NCBI GenBank assembly: GCA_031276865.1
Contig: JAISMF010000101.1
Coordinates: forward strand, 1-64,000
DNA length: 64,000 nucleotides
Direction of reading: 5' to 3'
Source of the DNA: Deltaproteobacteria bacterium
GTDB lineage: Bacteria; Desulfobacterota; Desulfarculia; Adiutricales; Adiutricaceae
Shown: piece after piece, positions 17,912 through 26,803 of the stretch
Numbering within the stretch: the stretch's first letter is position 1
Layout: the number at the start of each line of letters is the position of its first letter
The notes under the pieces: generated by a model
Database searches by the model: none
What the model was told of the DNA's origin: nothing
What the model saw: only the letters and a program-made list of their open reading frames with translations
Made by a program: the position numbers and the translations under genes

Positions 17912-19150
17912 TTAAAAGAAGTCTCCTTCATCGATGTCCTCGAATTCGTCGCTCTTAACGCCTTGTGAGTAATTATTAGCGGGAACTGTTGAAACATCTC
18001 CGTGTTTGAGAAAAATACGGTTGGCTATCTGGTTGGGAATTCTGTTGATGAAATCCTTTGGGTTGTTTGAATTATAAGAAAGATATAAGTTTTCTCTGGA
18101 TCTTGTGACCGCGACTAGAAGCACCCGTTGAGAAACCAGCTCATTGTAGTTTTTAAATTTACCATTGCTATCCGAATTTGATTTATCCAGTCCGGGAATG
18201 AACACGTTGTTAAAATCAAGTCCTTTGGCGCTGTGAACGGTGGTGATAAAAACTATCGGTTTCAAGTTGCTTTCATCGATGGAGCCGACGGAGCTGCCGA
18301 TATAGCGGAACGGGATTCCCTGGCTTAGGGCCATTTCGTTGAAATTACCGTAGCTTTCCTTTCTTTTCATGTAATTGAAACCGGTCGGCGGAAAGAACAA
18401 TATTTGACCGTAATGTTTGGAAAGGCTGTTGAGAAATTCGTGAATTTTGGAATGCGACCTGAGCAGCACGGCGGACGGTCTCCCTGGAAGAGAGCGGTTG
18501 ACGGCGTTGCGGATAACCCAGTTGTTCTCATCGGTTTGGTCATGAGCTTTGATTAAATTTATGCTGGAGTTCTTTTTCGCGGCTATAAGACCTTCAACGA
18601 TGTTCGCATCCGGATAGACTCTTTTCGCTAGAATGCAGATATTTTTCGTCAGACGGAACACTTCGCTTAAAGTGTGCTCTGTGACCTCTTTAACGCCGTA
18701 GCATTTGTAAATGTCGTCCTCCGATGTGTGTTTGTTAGAGTAAATCTGCTGATCGTAATCGCCGGCGGCGAAAAGACGGTCGGATAAATTTGAGATTTGT
18801 TTTAAGTCGCTGTATTCAATATCCTGAATCTCATCAAGGAAGACATAGGTGTATTTTTTTTTGTTACGAAGAAATTGGGTGTGCGTGATTATTTCGATGT
18901 TCGATTTTTTCTGGCTGAATATGGGCGAAGTGCGCGCCAGATCGATCAGGCTGTTCGTGAAGGTGATAAAACAGAAAGTGGCCCGCGGAGCTAAGGACAG
19001 CAGTCTTTCAAGTATATGGAGAAGAAGAAGGGTTTTGCCTGTTCCGGCGAAGCCTTTAATCCAGACGCATTTAAACTTTGAATTCACCGCCGTGTTTATC
19101 ACCTGTAGTTGTCTTTGCGATAACGCGTTTGATTTAATCCACCAGCTCAT
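17912..19150 (-). CDS. Small UvrD/Rep-type SF1 helicase
   Basis: A 412-residue DNA/RNA helicase-like ATPase with all main SF1A motifs: Walker A GFAGTGKT (about residues 33-40), motif II FLDEIQD, motif III GDYDQQIY, motif V TVHSAKGLDFNNVF and motif VI LVAVTRSRENLYL. The accessory 1B/2B domains of full UvrD are minimal, making it a compact version close to the ATP-binding proteins found in defence and mobile islands. The C-terminus is acidic (DEFEDIDEGDFF). It starts 5 bases after the stop of the Hsp70-like gene, so translation is probably coupled. Base composition is much more AT-rich than the flanking cys and NRPS genes, suggesting acquisition. Confidence 0.88.
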   Translation of the reverse strand: MSWWIKSNALSQRQLQVINTAVNSKFKCVWIKGFAGTGKTLLLLHILERLLSLAPRATFCFITFTNSLIDLARTSPIFSQKKSNIEIITHTQFLRNKKKYTYVFLDEIQDIEYSDLKQISNLSDRLFAAGDYDQQIYSNKHTSEDDIYKCYGVKEVTEHTLSEVFRLTKNICILAKRVYPDANIVEGLIAAKKNSSINLIKAHDQTDENNWVIRNAVNRSLPGRPSAVLLRSHSKIHEFLNSLSKHYGQILFFPPTGFNYMKRKESYGNFNEMALSQGIPFRYIGSSVGSIDESNLKPIVFITTVHSAKGLDFNNVFIPGLDKSNSDSNGKFKNYNELVSQRVLLVAVTRSRENLYLSYNSNNPKDFINRIPNQIANRIFLKHGDVSTVPANNYSQGVKSDEFEDIDEGDFF

Positions 19151-19155
19151 TTTAT

Positions 19156-21621
19156 CTATCCTTTATATATTATAGGTTGATTGACCATTAATACGCCTAG
19201 AAGATTCTCCTTGTCAAACGGACCCGTAGCGGGCTCTTTAACGCCTTGTTTAAAATTTTTTAACCGTTCGGACGCTTTTTGTTTTAAATCGCTTAAAGAC
19301 AAAATATCGGCGCATGAAATTAAATTTTGAAGCTGGTATCGTTTTATCAAGGGAGACTTGATATTTTTACCTTCAATGTTAGCGTACCGCTTTAGTAACG
19401 CTCTTCCCTCGGGAGATCCGTCATCATGGAGAATGATTCCTAGATAATAAAGAGCGCTTGAGAAATTAGGATTATCATCAAGCGATTCCCGTAAAAGCGA
19501 AATTTTACGACTTTTATCTGTTTCATATATTGATAAATTATACGCCGTGATATAATTCTTTTTTTTCTGATAAGCGGTTTTAAACCATCGTTCCGCTTTA
19601 GCGGATCTTTCAGCCAAAGAGTAGTAATGTCCGATACTTGTTGAATTATCAAGACTGCTGTCCATCGACTGGGCGGTAGCCAACATGTCCGCGGCCGTTT
19701 CATAAGCGTAAGCGTCCGCCGCGGCATCGGCGTATTCCAAGACGGTTTTTACGGGCATGTTTTTTCCGCCATAAACGAGGAGATCAATGTTGAATTTCTG
19801 CTTAGCTTTCAGTAATTTGGTCTCTTCTTCCGTAAGTTCCCTGTTCGCCAAGGGCGATAACAAAACAGTCTCCGCTTTGACCGTTGTTGTTTCGTTAACC
19901 TGAACTTCGGCTTCAATCCTGAGAAGCTTGTCATGCGTTATCGATGCCGAAACCAACACGATGGTGTCGTATTTAAATCCTTGAGGCGATTTTGATTTAA
20001 TTTCAACGACGCCTAGGATTTTATTGTCGCCCGCGTAAAAAGGAAGCTCTATTACGGATTGGTTTTCTTTAGCGACCTTGAGCCTCGCTTTAAACTTTCC
20101 CTTCGTTGGCACTTCGGTGGAAGCTGGGATAATCTCTTTTTTCCCATCCACTATCCTCAGCGTGATTGCCTCTGGAGTAATCGGTTTTATCAAATCTCTT
20201 CCGTAGCCGTTATAAAAGACGGAATGCAGGCACGCTCCCATGGACACGTGTGTTTGCAGATTTTTAGGAACTATTTCAACGACTCCTGGCGGCATGTTTT
20301 CCATCACCGCGCGTCTCACCACCGGGTTATTCGAACTGCCTCCTATAAACAGCACCGCGTCCAGGTCTTCAGGCGACATGGCTATCTTTTTCAAAGCTCC
20401 GTCCACCGGAGAGTAAACGTGATTAGAGTTGAAATGCTTATCGGGATTGTATTTACCAGCGAAACGTTCAAGAACGTCAGCGAATTTTTTTAAAGTGAGA
20501 GATGGTGTTTTTAAGTGAAGTTCGTGAATTTTTTTAATTTTAAATTTCTGAATTTCATGAGTTGTGATTACCTTGTCGCCGATTTTCCTGATCCCGTCGA
20601 TTGTCGAAATGTTCATCTCGCTTATCATTTCCACCGCGCTTATTTTCAGCTGCTCGGCGGCCGGCATAAGAATGGGAATTATTTTCTCGTTTATATGTCT
20701 TAAGTCTGGATCATATCCTGGCGCCGATTTTAGCAGTTGCTCCAATAACGCGTCGCGGGCTATTTCTCTGTCGAGATCATCCCCGCCTAACGCCGTGAAG
20801 CGGGAAATGGAGCGGTTTCTCGACTTAAAATTATTTTTGTCCTTTATTATTTCAAGAATTGAAATATCGCAAGTACCAGCTCCGAAATCGTACACGAGGA
20901 CATTTGCGGTTTCTTTAGTTTTCAGCAGTTGAATAAGATGTTTCTCGCTAGCATCATCGTGTTCCTGATGAATGTAACTTAGAAACGCGGAATTCGGCTC
21001 ATCGATCAGGCATGATTCGGAGACGGGAAATCCGGCTTTATTAATTGTTTTAACCAGTTCCTCTCTTTGATTAGCTTCGAAAGACGCCGGCACGGAAACG
21101 GAGAAAACGAGATTTTCCGGAAAGTGATTATCTTTGACGGCTTTTTTTATCGAATCTAGTAGGCGTTCGAAAAATATTGCCGCGGCGTCGGACGCGTATT
21201 CTATGACATACGGCAGCCCCGCTTTTTTTGATAGTTTAGTTTCGGGATATGTAGGTCCGATATCGACCCCGATCATCATTTTAAAAGAGGAAAACAAGTT
21301 CGATCCCTCGAATAGCCTCCGTTTTAAAGCGTAAGCGTCCCTCCCGAAAATAAGTTTATTGTCGTGCCAAGCGATAACGCTGTTTATAAGCTCGCTCGCG
21401 TACGTCCCTCCGTATTCCGTCGGCTGTTCCAGTTTGAAAGTATCGAATAGCGCCTCTCCGTTTGGCCGCCCAACGAAGTAACTGACAACGGTGGTCGATG
21501 TTCCGAAATCGATTCCTATAAAAGTGTTGTTCAATATTCCGGCGGCTGGCAACCCGGGGTCGGGACGGCTCGGGATCAAACTTCCGGCGGCAAGGGGAGA
21601 TAGTTTCTTTAGCGAGATCAT
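19156..21621 (-). CDS. Hsp70-like ATPase with C-terminal helical (TPR-like) tail
   Basis: An 821-residue protein. The N-terminal actin-type ATPase shows phosphate-1 FIGIDFGTSTTVVSYF (about residues 34-49), phosphate-2 VYDFGAGTCDISIL and adenosine-site VLFIGGSSNNPVVRRAV, so it should bind and hydrolyse ATP. A beta-rich substrate-like segment (about 470-590) resembles a divergent Hsp70 substrate domain. Residues of about 610-800 are alpha-helical with TPR-like spacing (ETAADMLATAQSMD, RWFKTAYQKKKNYITAYNLS) and replace the usual lid. It is not housekeeping DnaK: there is no DnaJ/GrpE, the operon is AT-rich, and an SF1 helicase follows. Upstream, a TTGGCG-18-TATAAA promoter and a 9-bp inverted repeat (21654-21662 with 21715-21723) may control the operon. 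Confidence 0.85.
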   Translation of the reverse strand: MISLKKLSPLAAGSLIPSRPDPGLPAAGILNNTFIGIDFGTSTTVVSYFVGRPNGEALFDTFKLEQPTEYGGTYASELINSVIAWHDNKLIFGRDAYALKRRLFEGSNLFSSFKMMIGVDIGPTYPETKLSKKAGLPYVIEYASDAAAIFFERLLDSIKKAVKDNHFPENLVFSVSVPASFEANQREELVKTINKAGFPVSESCLIDEPNSAFLSYIHQEHDDASEKHLIQLLKTKETANVLVYDFGAGTCDISILEIIKDKNNFKSRNRSISRFTALGGDDLDREIARDALLEQLLKSAPGYDPDLRHINEKIIPILMPAAEQLKISAVEMISEMNISTIDGIRKIGDKVITTHEIQKFKIKKIHELHLKTPSLTLKKFADVLERFAGKYNPDKHFNSNHVYSPVDGALKKIAMSPEDLDAVLFIGGSSNNPVVRRAVMENMPPGVVEIVPKNLQTHVSMGACLHSVFYNGYGRDLIKPITPEAITLRIVDGKKEIIPASTEVPTKGKFKARLKVAKENQSVIELPFYAGDNKILGVVEIKSKSPQGFKYDTIVLVSASITHDKLLRIEAEVQVNETTTVKAETVLLSPLANRELTEEETKLLKAKQKFNIDLLVYGGKNMPVKTVLEYADAAADAYAYETAADMLATAQSMDSSLDNSTSIGHYYSLAERSAKAERWFKTAYQKKKNYITAYNLSIYETDKSRKISLLRESLDDNPNFSSALYYLGIILHDDGSPEGRALLKRYANIEGKNIKSPLIKRYQLQNLISCADILSLSDLKQKASERLKNFKQGVKEPATGPFDKENLLGVLMVNQPIIYKG

Positions 21622-21653
21622 TATTCACGCTCTATACGCTGTTAAAGTCGTTT

Positions 21654-21723
21654 AAATTGGCGTTAATAGGCTGTCTATAAATAATTACCTTTTATAAAAA
21701 GTTAGACACATAGTCGCCAATTT
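21654..21723 (-). promoter_or_regulatory. Candidate promoter/operator of the Hsp70-helicase operon
   Basis: Read on the - strand, TTGGCG, an 18-base spacer and TATAAA lie about 60-90 bases before the Hsp70-like gene. An inverted repeat AAATTGGCG/CGCCAATTT (21654-21662 and 21715-21723) brackets the -10 region and could bind a repressor. Confidence 0.35.
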
Positions 21724-23085
21724 TTCTGGATTATCTATTATTAAATTTACGTATGCGATATTTATTCATCCGCGGATGCTTTATTATCACAGCGCCGTCG
21801 AATTTGTTTGTCCGCTTGAACATCTATAATGATTCCCCTTCTCTTTTCCACGCCCTCGAGGCGGGATGTAACTTTAAATCTACCGCCCTGTTAATTATTT
21901 TTTCGTTTGAATATTTTGGTTATATTCCAAAATAGATCTGGTTTAGGTCTCCGACGCGCGCTTTATACTGAATAAAGATATAAGAATTTATGCTTTTTTT
22001 ACATTACCTCTTCGTTTCATTTATACATTTTGCCGTAAGCTTGTCAATTGTCTTAGATTATCTTTTCTTTACCGCCGCGTTTTTTGGTTTCACCCCGCTC
22101 GTTTTCCGGCCGCGACCGTTTGTTCCTCGCCTTGTTCGGTTCGCGTTCCGATGTCCGCGCGTCTTGTTTCACAGGCGGGGAATCATCCTGGCCGCCCCTT
22201 GCGGAGCCTCGCTAAGCGTTTTCACAAGTTTCCAGTCTTTTGTCGTCTATGTGCAAATCTCTTCGGTTTGTCAATTATAGAAATTATAAACTCTATGAGT
22301 TCTAAATTATAAAAATATATGCTATATAAGATATTAAAACCTTAAAAGATTTTAATATAAATTTTATTACTCTTGTATAAATATTTTATTACTTTTTATT
22401 ATATAATATTTCTTTTAAAACTCTTTTATTTTATTTTTGCTAAAATTAATATTTTTGTTCAATTCGTCATATCCCATCCTTCATTCTTTTTATTCAGAGC
22501 CTCAGCTAACCGCCCTATGAAGATTTCCAGCCTGGTGGCGCCCCAATGCGGCCTTAAAAAACTTTACAACGAAGAGGAAAAAACGGATAATAATTTAGTT
22601 TTGAGCTAAGTTACCGCGCGTTTCCTCCGGAAAGACCGGCTCTCCCGGAGCCGCGTCCGGCGCTTAGGCGCTTCCGGAGCTTGTTTCAAGCCGGGGGCGA
22701 GAGAGTCGGTCTCATTTACCCGACTCTTAGGGAAATTCATCGCCGGCCCGCCTCGAGGCCGCGCGGGGACGGCGGGTGGAGTCCGCCCTTCAATCCCGTC
22801 GGGCGCGGCGGAGGGTTTCCGGGCGCCAACGAGTTTCGCCGCCGCCCGCGGGCGGTTCTTGACCCTCCCGCGGGGCCTCCGCCGCTTTCCGCCGGGGTCT
22901 CCCGCATCCTCATCCGGCCCGGGCGGAAGATGGCGGACGCTTATTATTTTTAGTACGCATACTTAAATGTAATTTTCTAATTTTGTTTTACTTTTTTTCC
23001 TTCAAGAGGCGGTCCGCCGGGAAAGGAGCGGCGGTAAATTCCGCTCTTCTTTCGTCCAGTTGTTTGCTGTTTTCCCTCATTTATC
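21724..23085. other. Long non-coding gap
   Basis: AT-rich at 21724-22460, GC-rich at 22620-22940. No frame has a convincing start and composition. A 30-codon frame at 22517 (starting MKISSLVAPQCG) may be a relic. A hairpin-like GC stretch lies near 22640-22680. Confidence 0.55.
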
Positions 23086-23223
23086 GACGAGCGCGCGAAA
23101 AGTCCCAGCTGTTTTAAGACTTAATAACAACATACTTTATAAGGTGTGATACATTTTGAATTTTTCTAGATTGTGTGTGTTGTCTCCAATCGATTTTCAC
23201 AACCCGACTTTTCGCCCCCGCGC
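23086..23223 (+). repeat. Inverted-repeat element, copy 2 of 3 (138 bp)
   Basis: Same length and layout as the copy at 12135: left end GACGAGCGCGCGAAAAGTCC (23086-23105), right end CCGACTTTTCGCCCCCGCGC (23204-23223), with a shared interior (GCTGTTTTAAGACTTAATAAC, followed by TTTATAAGGTGTGATACATTTTG). It lies 224 bases upstream of the JAMM peptidase gene in the same orientation. Confidence 0.7.
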
Positions 23224-23446
23224 CGCGCGTTATCCAGCCGCGGCGGAGGGGAAGACGCGATGACGATTTTTCCCCGGTTTTCCAGACCAGGGCGCGGCGG
23301 CCCGGTCAATTGCAGGTTTTCCGCGTTTTAATTTTACCCGCGCCGACAAGGAGATGACGTAGGTCTAAGGTTATGAGTCCGCGACGGGCGACGCGCCGCG
23401 ACAGTCCCGGCGACTAAAAGGCCCCGGCTCGTAACCTTAAAACATT

Positions 23447-23881
23447 ATGCAAGTCCATATCACTCAAGAATTGGTCAACATCATAATTCACCACTCCAGG
23501 GTGTGCTACCCCTTGGAGGCCTGCGGACTTATAGCCGGCACCGTGGAAGGCGATAATAAGATTATTCAAAAGGTGTTCCCCCTCCATAACGCGGAGCAGA
23601 GCCGCGTGCATTTCGGTTTCGCTCCCAAGGAGCATAATAACGCCGTCAAAGAGATCCGCGCCTTGAACATGAGCCCCTTGGGCATTTTTCATTCCCACCC
23701 CGACAGTCCGGCCAAACCGACGGAAGAGGAGGTCGATCACTCTCTCGATCCCACGGCCAGCTATCTCATCCTTTCCTTGAAAACCACCACTCCGGTGCTT
23801 AAGTCTTTTCATGTGGACAAGAAGACAAGGATCGTCGAGGAAGAGGAATTGGTTGTGGAGCCTTTGAAGGATAATTCTTAA
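23447..23881 (+). CDS. JAMM/M67-family metallopeptidase, Mec-like
   Basis: A 144-residue zinc isopeptidase of the JAB1/MPN type. Bacterial relatives cleave cysteine or small-protein adducts from ubiquitin-like sulfur carriers (for example Mec with CysO). Glu24 in PLEACGL and His82/His84 in FHSHPDSPAKPTEEE are present. The usual metal-binding Asp of HxHPx5PSxxD is Glu95 here, with Asp97 two residues on, so metal binding may be altered. No carrier protein or ThiF-like enzyme is seen nearby. Its closeness to the sulfur cluster suits cysteine synthesis but proves nothing. No strong ribosome site precedes the ATG. Confidence 0.82.
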   Translation: MQVHITQELVNIIIHHSRVCYPLEACGLIAGTVEGDNKIIQKVFPLHNAEQSRVHFGFAPKEHNNAVKEIRALNMSPLGIFHSHPDSPAKPTEEEVDHSLDPTASYLILSLKTTTPVLKSFHVDKKTRIVEEEELVVEPLKDNS

Positions 23882-23936
23882 GACGAACGTCTGGTTTCAA
23901 GATCCGGAGCCGCCTCTTCGTTTCCTAAACGCTCCG

Positions 23937-24007
23937 GCGGTTAAACGTTGGAAACCGCCAAGTATAAGGCCGGCGACGCCGTCCGGCGTTATTCTAATTT
24001 TCATCCG
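23937..24007 (+). repeat. 71-bp repeat, copy A
   Basis: It begins GCGGTTAAA and ends TATTCTAATTTTCATCCG. It aligns without gaps to 59739-59809 (about 52 of 71 positions identical by eye) and more loosely to 26661-26734. It starts with a small stem, GGCGGTT facing AACCGCC. No coding capacity. Confidence 0.55.
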
Positions 24008-24464
24008 CCGGGGTGACGGTCGAAAATCGGGACGCGGCCTTTCAGGAGATGGATTATTTTACGTAGGTTCGCGGCCGATTCACCCAAATAAGAGGAAATT
24101 ACGGCGCCGCGCCCCGCTTGGAAGCGTGGCCGTTTCCGTTTCGGATGGCGGCGCTTTCGCGGGTTGGCGTTTTTCCGCAGGCGATCCGCGGAACAAAGCC
24201 CGGCGCGCCCGGGCGATTTTCGTTAGCCACGAGGAGTTTTAGGTTCAAAACTTCCCGATCGTCCTTTCGATTTCCGAACGGTTTCCGGCGCTTAAAACAA
24301 CGTCGGACAGCTTTTTTCGGGACGGATGATTTCAAAAAAATTTCGCTTTGTCTTTCCTCCCCCTCTCCAACGGATCCGGTGCCTTCTCATCCGTCCCTTG
24401 GAAAAAGTTTTCGCCGTTTTAAATCACGCCTAGATTGTAGGCCGGAGCGTTAAGTTTTTTTCTT

Positions 24465-24493
24465 CTTTCGTCACTTTCGTCACTTTCGTCACT
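24465..24493 (+). repeat. 10-bp short tandem repeat
   Basis: The unit TTTCGTCACT is repeated about three times in direct tandem, with no nearby gene to phase-vary. Confidence 0.6.
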
Positions 24494-25538
24494 GATGATT
24501 TCTCCGACCGGCTCGAAACGAAGCGGTCGGGTTTTGATCTTTTACGCCGATAAAACGTTTATTCGGCGTGAACGCCTTTCGCCACGGCCGGCATCCCTTG
24601 TCTGTCCTTTCAAACGCGGCGAACCGATGTTTTTTTTCAAGGGTCGCCTCCGTTCGCGAACCCCCTTTTTTCCTTCCGCGCCGGCGCCGCTTCCTTGTTT
24701 CCTCCAGGCGCCGCTTCCTCCGGCCCTTTCCTCCAAAAGGGCCGGACGCTTCTTTTTCGGGGATTTTCCGCGTTTCGACCCGGCGCTCCTTCTCTCTCGG
24801 GCGATTCGGAGGAGAACACCCGTTGGCTCCTCCCTTAAAGGCGCCTGGGGGGCTCGTTTTACGGCGCGACAAGCCCCCGCGCTTTTCTTCCCGGGGGGGC
24901 GGGGAATTCTCTTTTTCCGGCGCTCTTATGAAAACTCCCCCCCGAACGATTCCGGCTCCGGCTTCCGCCGGATATTTTTCCCGGCCGGACGCTTTTCACC
25001 GGATCCGCCTCTTAGGCCGCGGGTTTCAGGGCGGGGGGCCCCCCCTTTTTTTTCGAAATTCCGGCTCACGAACCCCTCTTCGGGGCCGCGCGGCGACCCT
25101 ACGCTCCGCCGCCCGATCCGGATTTAGGCCTTTCGGATCCCGCCCCCCGCTTTTTCCTTCTTTTGCCATGTCAGGATAATTTTATCATTTTATGCTAATT
25201 TATCTTACACAACTCGTCGCCACGTCACGCGGAGCGCCCTCGGGCCGTTTGAAACTCCGCGGCCGGGCGACAAAACTTTATTGTTTAACAAAATTTCTTG
25301 TATATCGCCCCCCCTGGTGCTAGACTCCCGATTTGACGTTTCCGGCCCTTTCCCCCTCCCGTTTTCCCGGCCCTTTCGCAAAGGGCCGAACGCTTTTCCG
25401 GCCGGCCGCCTCCGCTCGCTTTTCTTCCCGCGGGGAACGGTGAAACGCTCTTTTTCCCGCCCTTTTTTTAGGATCTTTTTTCACGGGGGTTTTCGACCCC
25501 CTTATCCGGCATCTTAAAATCATTAAAGGACTCAGACG

Positions 25539-25943
25539 ATGACCAAATCATTTTCAACCGCCTCCCGCCTTCTCTTCATCCCCGCGGCTTTGTTCGCCCT
25601 TGTTTTGACCGCCGCCGCCACGGCCCAGACTCCCCCCCCCGTGACCCTTCCGACCCTGACCGAGGCCGACATCACGAACTTCATCGAGATTTTCCCCGTC
25701 GCGGTCAAGGATCCCGCTTCCCTGATTCAGACCCTCAACACCAAGGGAGTCGATCCCCTGCGTTACCAGGGCGTGGCCACCAAGCTGACCGCCAACCTGG
25801 GCGCTTTGAGCAGCCCCGAGGTTATCGAAACCCTGAAGCCGCAGTTCGGCGAAAGCGTCGTTTTGAACGACGACGAAAAGGTTTTGTTCGACAAGTACAA
25901 GGACCAGCTCATCGTCCTTTTGACTCCGCCGGCCGCCAAGTAG
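25539..25943 (+). CDS. Small secreted protein of unknown function
   Basis: A 134-residue protein with a clear signal peptide (hydrophobic core LLFIPAALFALVLTAAA, cleavage near ATAQ at residues 28-31), followed by a helical, Pro-flanked domain (ADITNFIEIFPVAV, then NDDEKVLFDKYKDQLIVLL). No Cys and no lipobox, so it should be free in the periplasm or outside the cell. AAAGGA ribosome site 10 bases upstream. It is monocistronic with its own terminator. The family is not recognised. Confidence 0.75.
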   Translation: MTKSFSTASRLLFIPAALFALVLTAAATAQTPPPVTLPTLTEADITNFIEIFPVAVKDPASLIQTLNTKGVDPLRYQGVATKLTANLGALSSPEVIETLKPQFGESVVLNDDEKVLFDKYKDQLIVLLTPPAAK

Positions 25944-25972
25944 CCCGAAGCTTTCAGCCCGGGCGTTTTTTT

Positions 25973-25997
25973 AAAGGGGGCTTCGGCCCCCTTTTTT
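25973..25997 (+). terminator. Terminator of the small secreted protein gene
   Basis: AAAGGGGG-cttcgg-CCCCCTTT followed by T residues, 30 bases after the stop. A second GC hairpin with a T-run follows at about 26001-26032. Confidence 0.85.
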
Positions 25998-26554
25998 CAC
26001 GCCCTTGGGCCGCCGAAGGGGGGCTTTTTTTTTCGACTCTTTTTTTTCGGCTCGTTTTCCAGTGGAGTTTTTTAAACTTTCCGCCCTTTTCGTTCTAAAA
26101 GAGGGGGGCCCGCTCCGCTTTGGGTCGCCGGAAATGTGAAGACCCGCGGCCAAAGGCGCCTTTCGGGGCGGGACGCGCGCGTTTTTCCCGGCGGGGCGGG
26201 CTTCCCCCCTTTCCGGAAGAGCCGGAGGCCTCCCTTATCCAGCCGGGACTTTCCCCGGATGGCTCGATAGGCTCCCCGGCCCCGCCCAGCGGGGCCGGGC
26301 CGGGGTTGCGGGCGCTTCGCGGAACCCCCCCGCCCATACGCTTCCCCGCCGAAGGCCCGTCCGGCCGGTACTTCATCCTCCAAGGCTTCCCCCTCCCAAT
26401 CTCCCTCCATCCCCCCCTGTCGCCGGGCGGCGTTCCGCCCTTTCGCCGGGGCCTCCCCGGGGCCCCGGTCTTCCCCGTCTTTTTTGATTTTTTTCGTCCC
26501 GCTAAAGTATAATGAAAGCATTTCAAGGCCTTTTTTACCGGAACGTCTAAAATC
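25998..26554. other. GC-rich intergenic stretch
   Basis: Frames occur on both strands with Arg/Gly/Pro-rich translations and no ribosome sites. No gene seen. Confidence 0.5.
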
Positions 26555-26780
26555 GGCGCGCGCGCGAAAAGCGGCCGCTGTTTATAAGACTTTGAAATAA
26601 CATGCTTTATGAGGCGTGGTGTATTTTGATTTATTCCATATAATGTATGTTACCGCCCCGGCGCTTAAATATGGGAAAAACGCCGCGTATTCTAAGGAAA
26701 CGGCTTCGTTTCACCGTTCTAACTTTCATTCGCCAAGGGCGAAGTCTCTAATTTTTAAAGCCGGACTTTTCGCCTCGAAA
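26555..26780 (+). repeat. Inverted-repeat element, copy 3 of 3, enlarged by a nested repeat
   Basis: The left end GGCGCGCGCGCGAAAAGCGG (26555-26574) and right end CCGGACTTTTCGCC (26761-26774) match the element at 12135 and 23086, as does the first half of the interior (CCGCTGTTTATAAGACTT, CTTTATGAGGCGTGG). It is about 80 bp longer because the 71-bp repeat type (26661-26734) sits inside it. It ends about 25 bases before the NRPS-like start, so it must contain or overlap that gene's leader. TATAAT at 26639-26644 is a possible -10. Confidence 0.65.
26661..26734 (+). repeat. 71-bp repeat, copy C, nested
   Basis: It begins GCGCTTAAAT and ends GTTCTAACTTTCATTCG. It aligns to 23937-24007 and 59739-59809 with a few small gaps. 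Its insertion accounts for the extra length of the surrounding element. Confidence 0.45.
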
Positions 26781-26803
26781 TTCAACAGCCTGGAAATAAG
26801 CTT

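Larger units (their letters stand above)
23882..25538. other. Long GC-rich non-coding gap
   Basis: It contains the 71-bp repeat and a short array of about three 10-bp units (TTTCGTCACT, 24465-24493). Frames in 24490-25180 overlap on both strands, are Arg/Pro-rich and lack ribosome sites, so I read them as chance frames in GC-rich DNA. No gene is supported. Confidence 0.55.

Noticed and set aside
19156-21621. Housekeeping DnaK
   Set aside because: The C-terminal lid is replaced by a TPR-like tail, the usual EIDGV-type motifs are absent, and grpE/dnaJ are not adjacent.
24490-25180. Overlapping frames of about 200 codons on the + strand and 127 on the -
   Set aside because: Mutually overlapping, low complexity and without starts; taken as chance frames.
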